Assembly (NCBI GenBank): GCA_947492825.1
Contig: CANLNT010000002.1
Coordinates: 903,810 to 967,809, forward strand
Direction: 5' to 3'
DNA length: 64,000 nucleotides
Source: an uncultured Paracoccaceae bacterium
Lineage (GTDB): Bacteria > Pseudomonadota > Alphaproteobacteria > Rhodobacterales > Rhodobacteraceae
Part shown: positions 63,729 to 64,000 of the stretch, piece after piece
How the letters are laid out: every line of letters begins with the position of its first letter
Position numbering within the stretch: position 1 is the stretch's first letter
Notes under the pieces: model-generated
What the model was told of the DNA's origin: nothing
Databases searched by the model: none
Seen by the model: only the letters and a program-made list of their open reading frames with translations
Made by a program: the position numbers and the translations under genes

Positions 63729-64000
63729 ATGGCAAAGGCAAAGTTTGAACGGAATAAACCGCACGTGAACATCGGGACCATTGGTCACGTTGACCACGGC
63801 AAGACGACGCTGACGGCGGCGATCACGAAGTACTTTGGCGACTTCCAGGCCTATGACCAGATCGACGGCGCGCCCGAAGAGAAGGCCCGCGGCATCACCA
63901 TCTCGACCGCGCACGTTGAGTATGAGACCGAAGCGCGTCACTACGCGCACGTCGACTGCCCCGGCCACGCCGACTATGTGAAGAACATGATCACCGGTGC
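63729..64000 (+). CDS. tuf: elongation factor Tu, 5' part (runs off the window)
   Basis: The first 90 residues of EF-Tu. G1 is GHVDHGKT at about 19-26, the switch I end is RGITI, and G3 is DCPGHADY; these identify the protein with confidence. The gene continues past 64000. A short hairpin (GGGGCC-ACAGC-GGCCCC, 63688-63704) lies in the leader 24 bases upstream of the ATG. Confidence 0.97.
   Translation, partial: MAKAKFERNKPHVNIGTIGHVDHGKTTLTAAITKYFGDFQAYDQIDGAPEEKARGITISTAHVEYETEARHYAHVDCPGHADYVKNMITG

Noticed and set aside
1..64000. CRISPR arrays, tRNA or rRNA genes, intact insertion sequences, prophage genes
   Set aside because: No repeated spacer pattern, cloverleaf sequence, transposase or phage structural gene was recognised on either strand. 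This was a reading by eye; a covariance-model scan could still find a small RNA.

Overview
The window is a stretch of chromosome from an alphaproteobacterium of the Roseobacter group (Rhodobacteraceae). I base this on the high-GC codon use, the ChvG/ChvI-HprK-RapZ-EIIA-HPr cluster beside pckA, the order lepB-rnc-era-DUF1491-recO, a GcvA-type LysR regulator, and families I associate with Roseobacters (DUF6473, DUF3429, DUF1491). I could not place it to genus. I saw no tRNA, rRNA, CRISPR array, intact insertion sequence or prophage.

Layout. (1) 0.4-8.5 kb: a minus-strand operon (aminotransferase, glutaryl-CoA dehydrogenase, fused E1 2-oxoacid dehydrogenase, FabD-like acyltransferase, ALDH7-type aldehyde dehydrogenase) with a divergent LysR regulator. 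The aldehyde dehydrogenase is a pseudogene with three separate lesions. (2) 8.6-19.9 kb: a divergent pair of operons around an RpiR regulator. The minus arm encodes a glutamine-synthetase-like enzyme and a three-domain protein (APH kinase, M23 peptidase, class III aminotransferase). The plus arm encodes an N-formylglutamate-amidohydrolase-like protein, an isochorismatase-like hydrolase and a branched-chain-amino-acid-type ABC importer. (3) 20.4-28.4 kb: quinone reductase, TRIC channel, rnhA, methyltransferase, small unknown proteins, ispH, a membrane alpha/beta-hydrolase and a NYN-domain protein. (4) 28.5-38.5 kb: folK, rpoZ, the RelA/SpoT homologue, DUF2062, pdxJ, acpS, lepB, rnc, era, recO. 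(5) 38.5-50.9 kb: an epimerase, acyl-CoA dehydrogenase, TauE/SafE permease, pckA, then the ChvI/ChvG two-component system and a regulatory PTS, an acyltransferase and 3-hydroxybutyryl-CoA dehydrogenase. (6) 51-64 kb: DUF6473, etfA/etfB, cobalamin adenosyltransferase, parC, an AT-richer hydrolase, a cell-wall hydrolase, a glycosyltransferase/GtrA/GtrB set and the start of tuf.

How the genes fit together. Taken with group 1, the three-domain protein of group 2 gives every step of the hydroxylysine route known from animals: 5-hydroxylysine kinase, phosphohydroxylysine phospho-lyase, 2-aminoadipate-semialdehyde dehydrogenase, 2-aminoadipate aminotransferase, 2-oxoadipate dehydrogenase E1 and glutaryl-CoA dehydrogenase. 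In this strain the middle step, the ALDH7 enzyme, is broken. The electrons from the two acyl-CoA dehydrogenases would pass to EtfAB (52-53.7 kb), and crotonyl-CoA could enter the 3-hydroxybutyryl-CoA dehydrogenase step (50 kb). The substrate assignment is inferred from domain content and gene order only.
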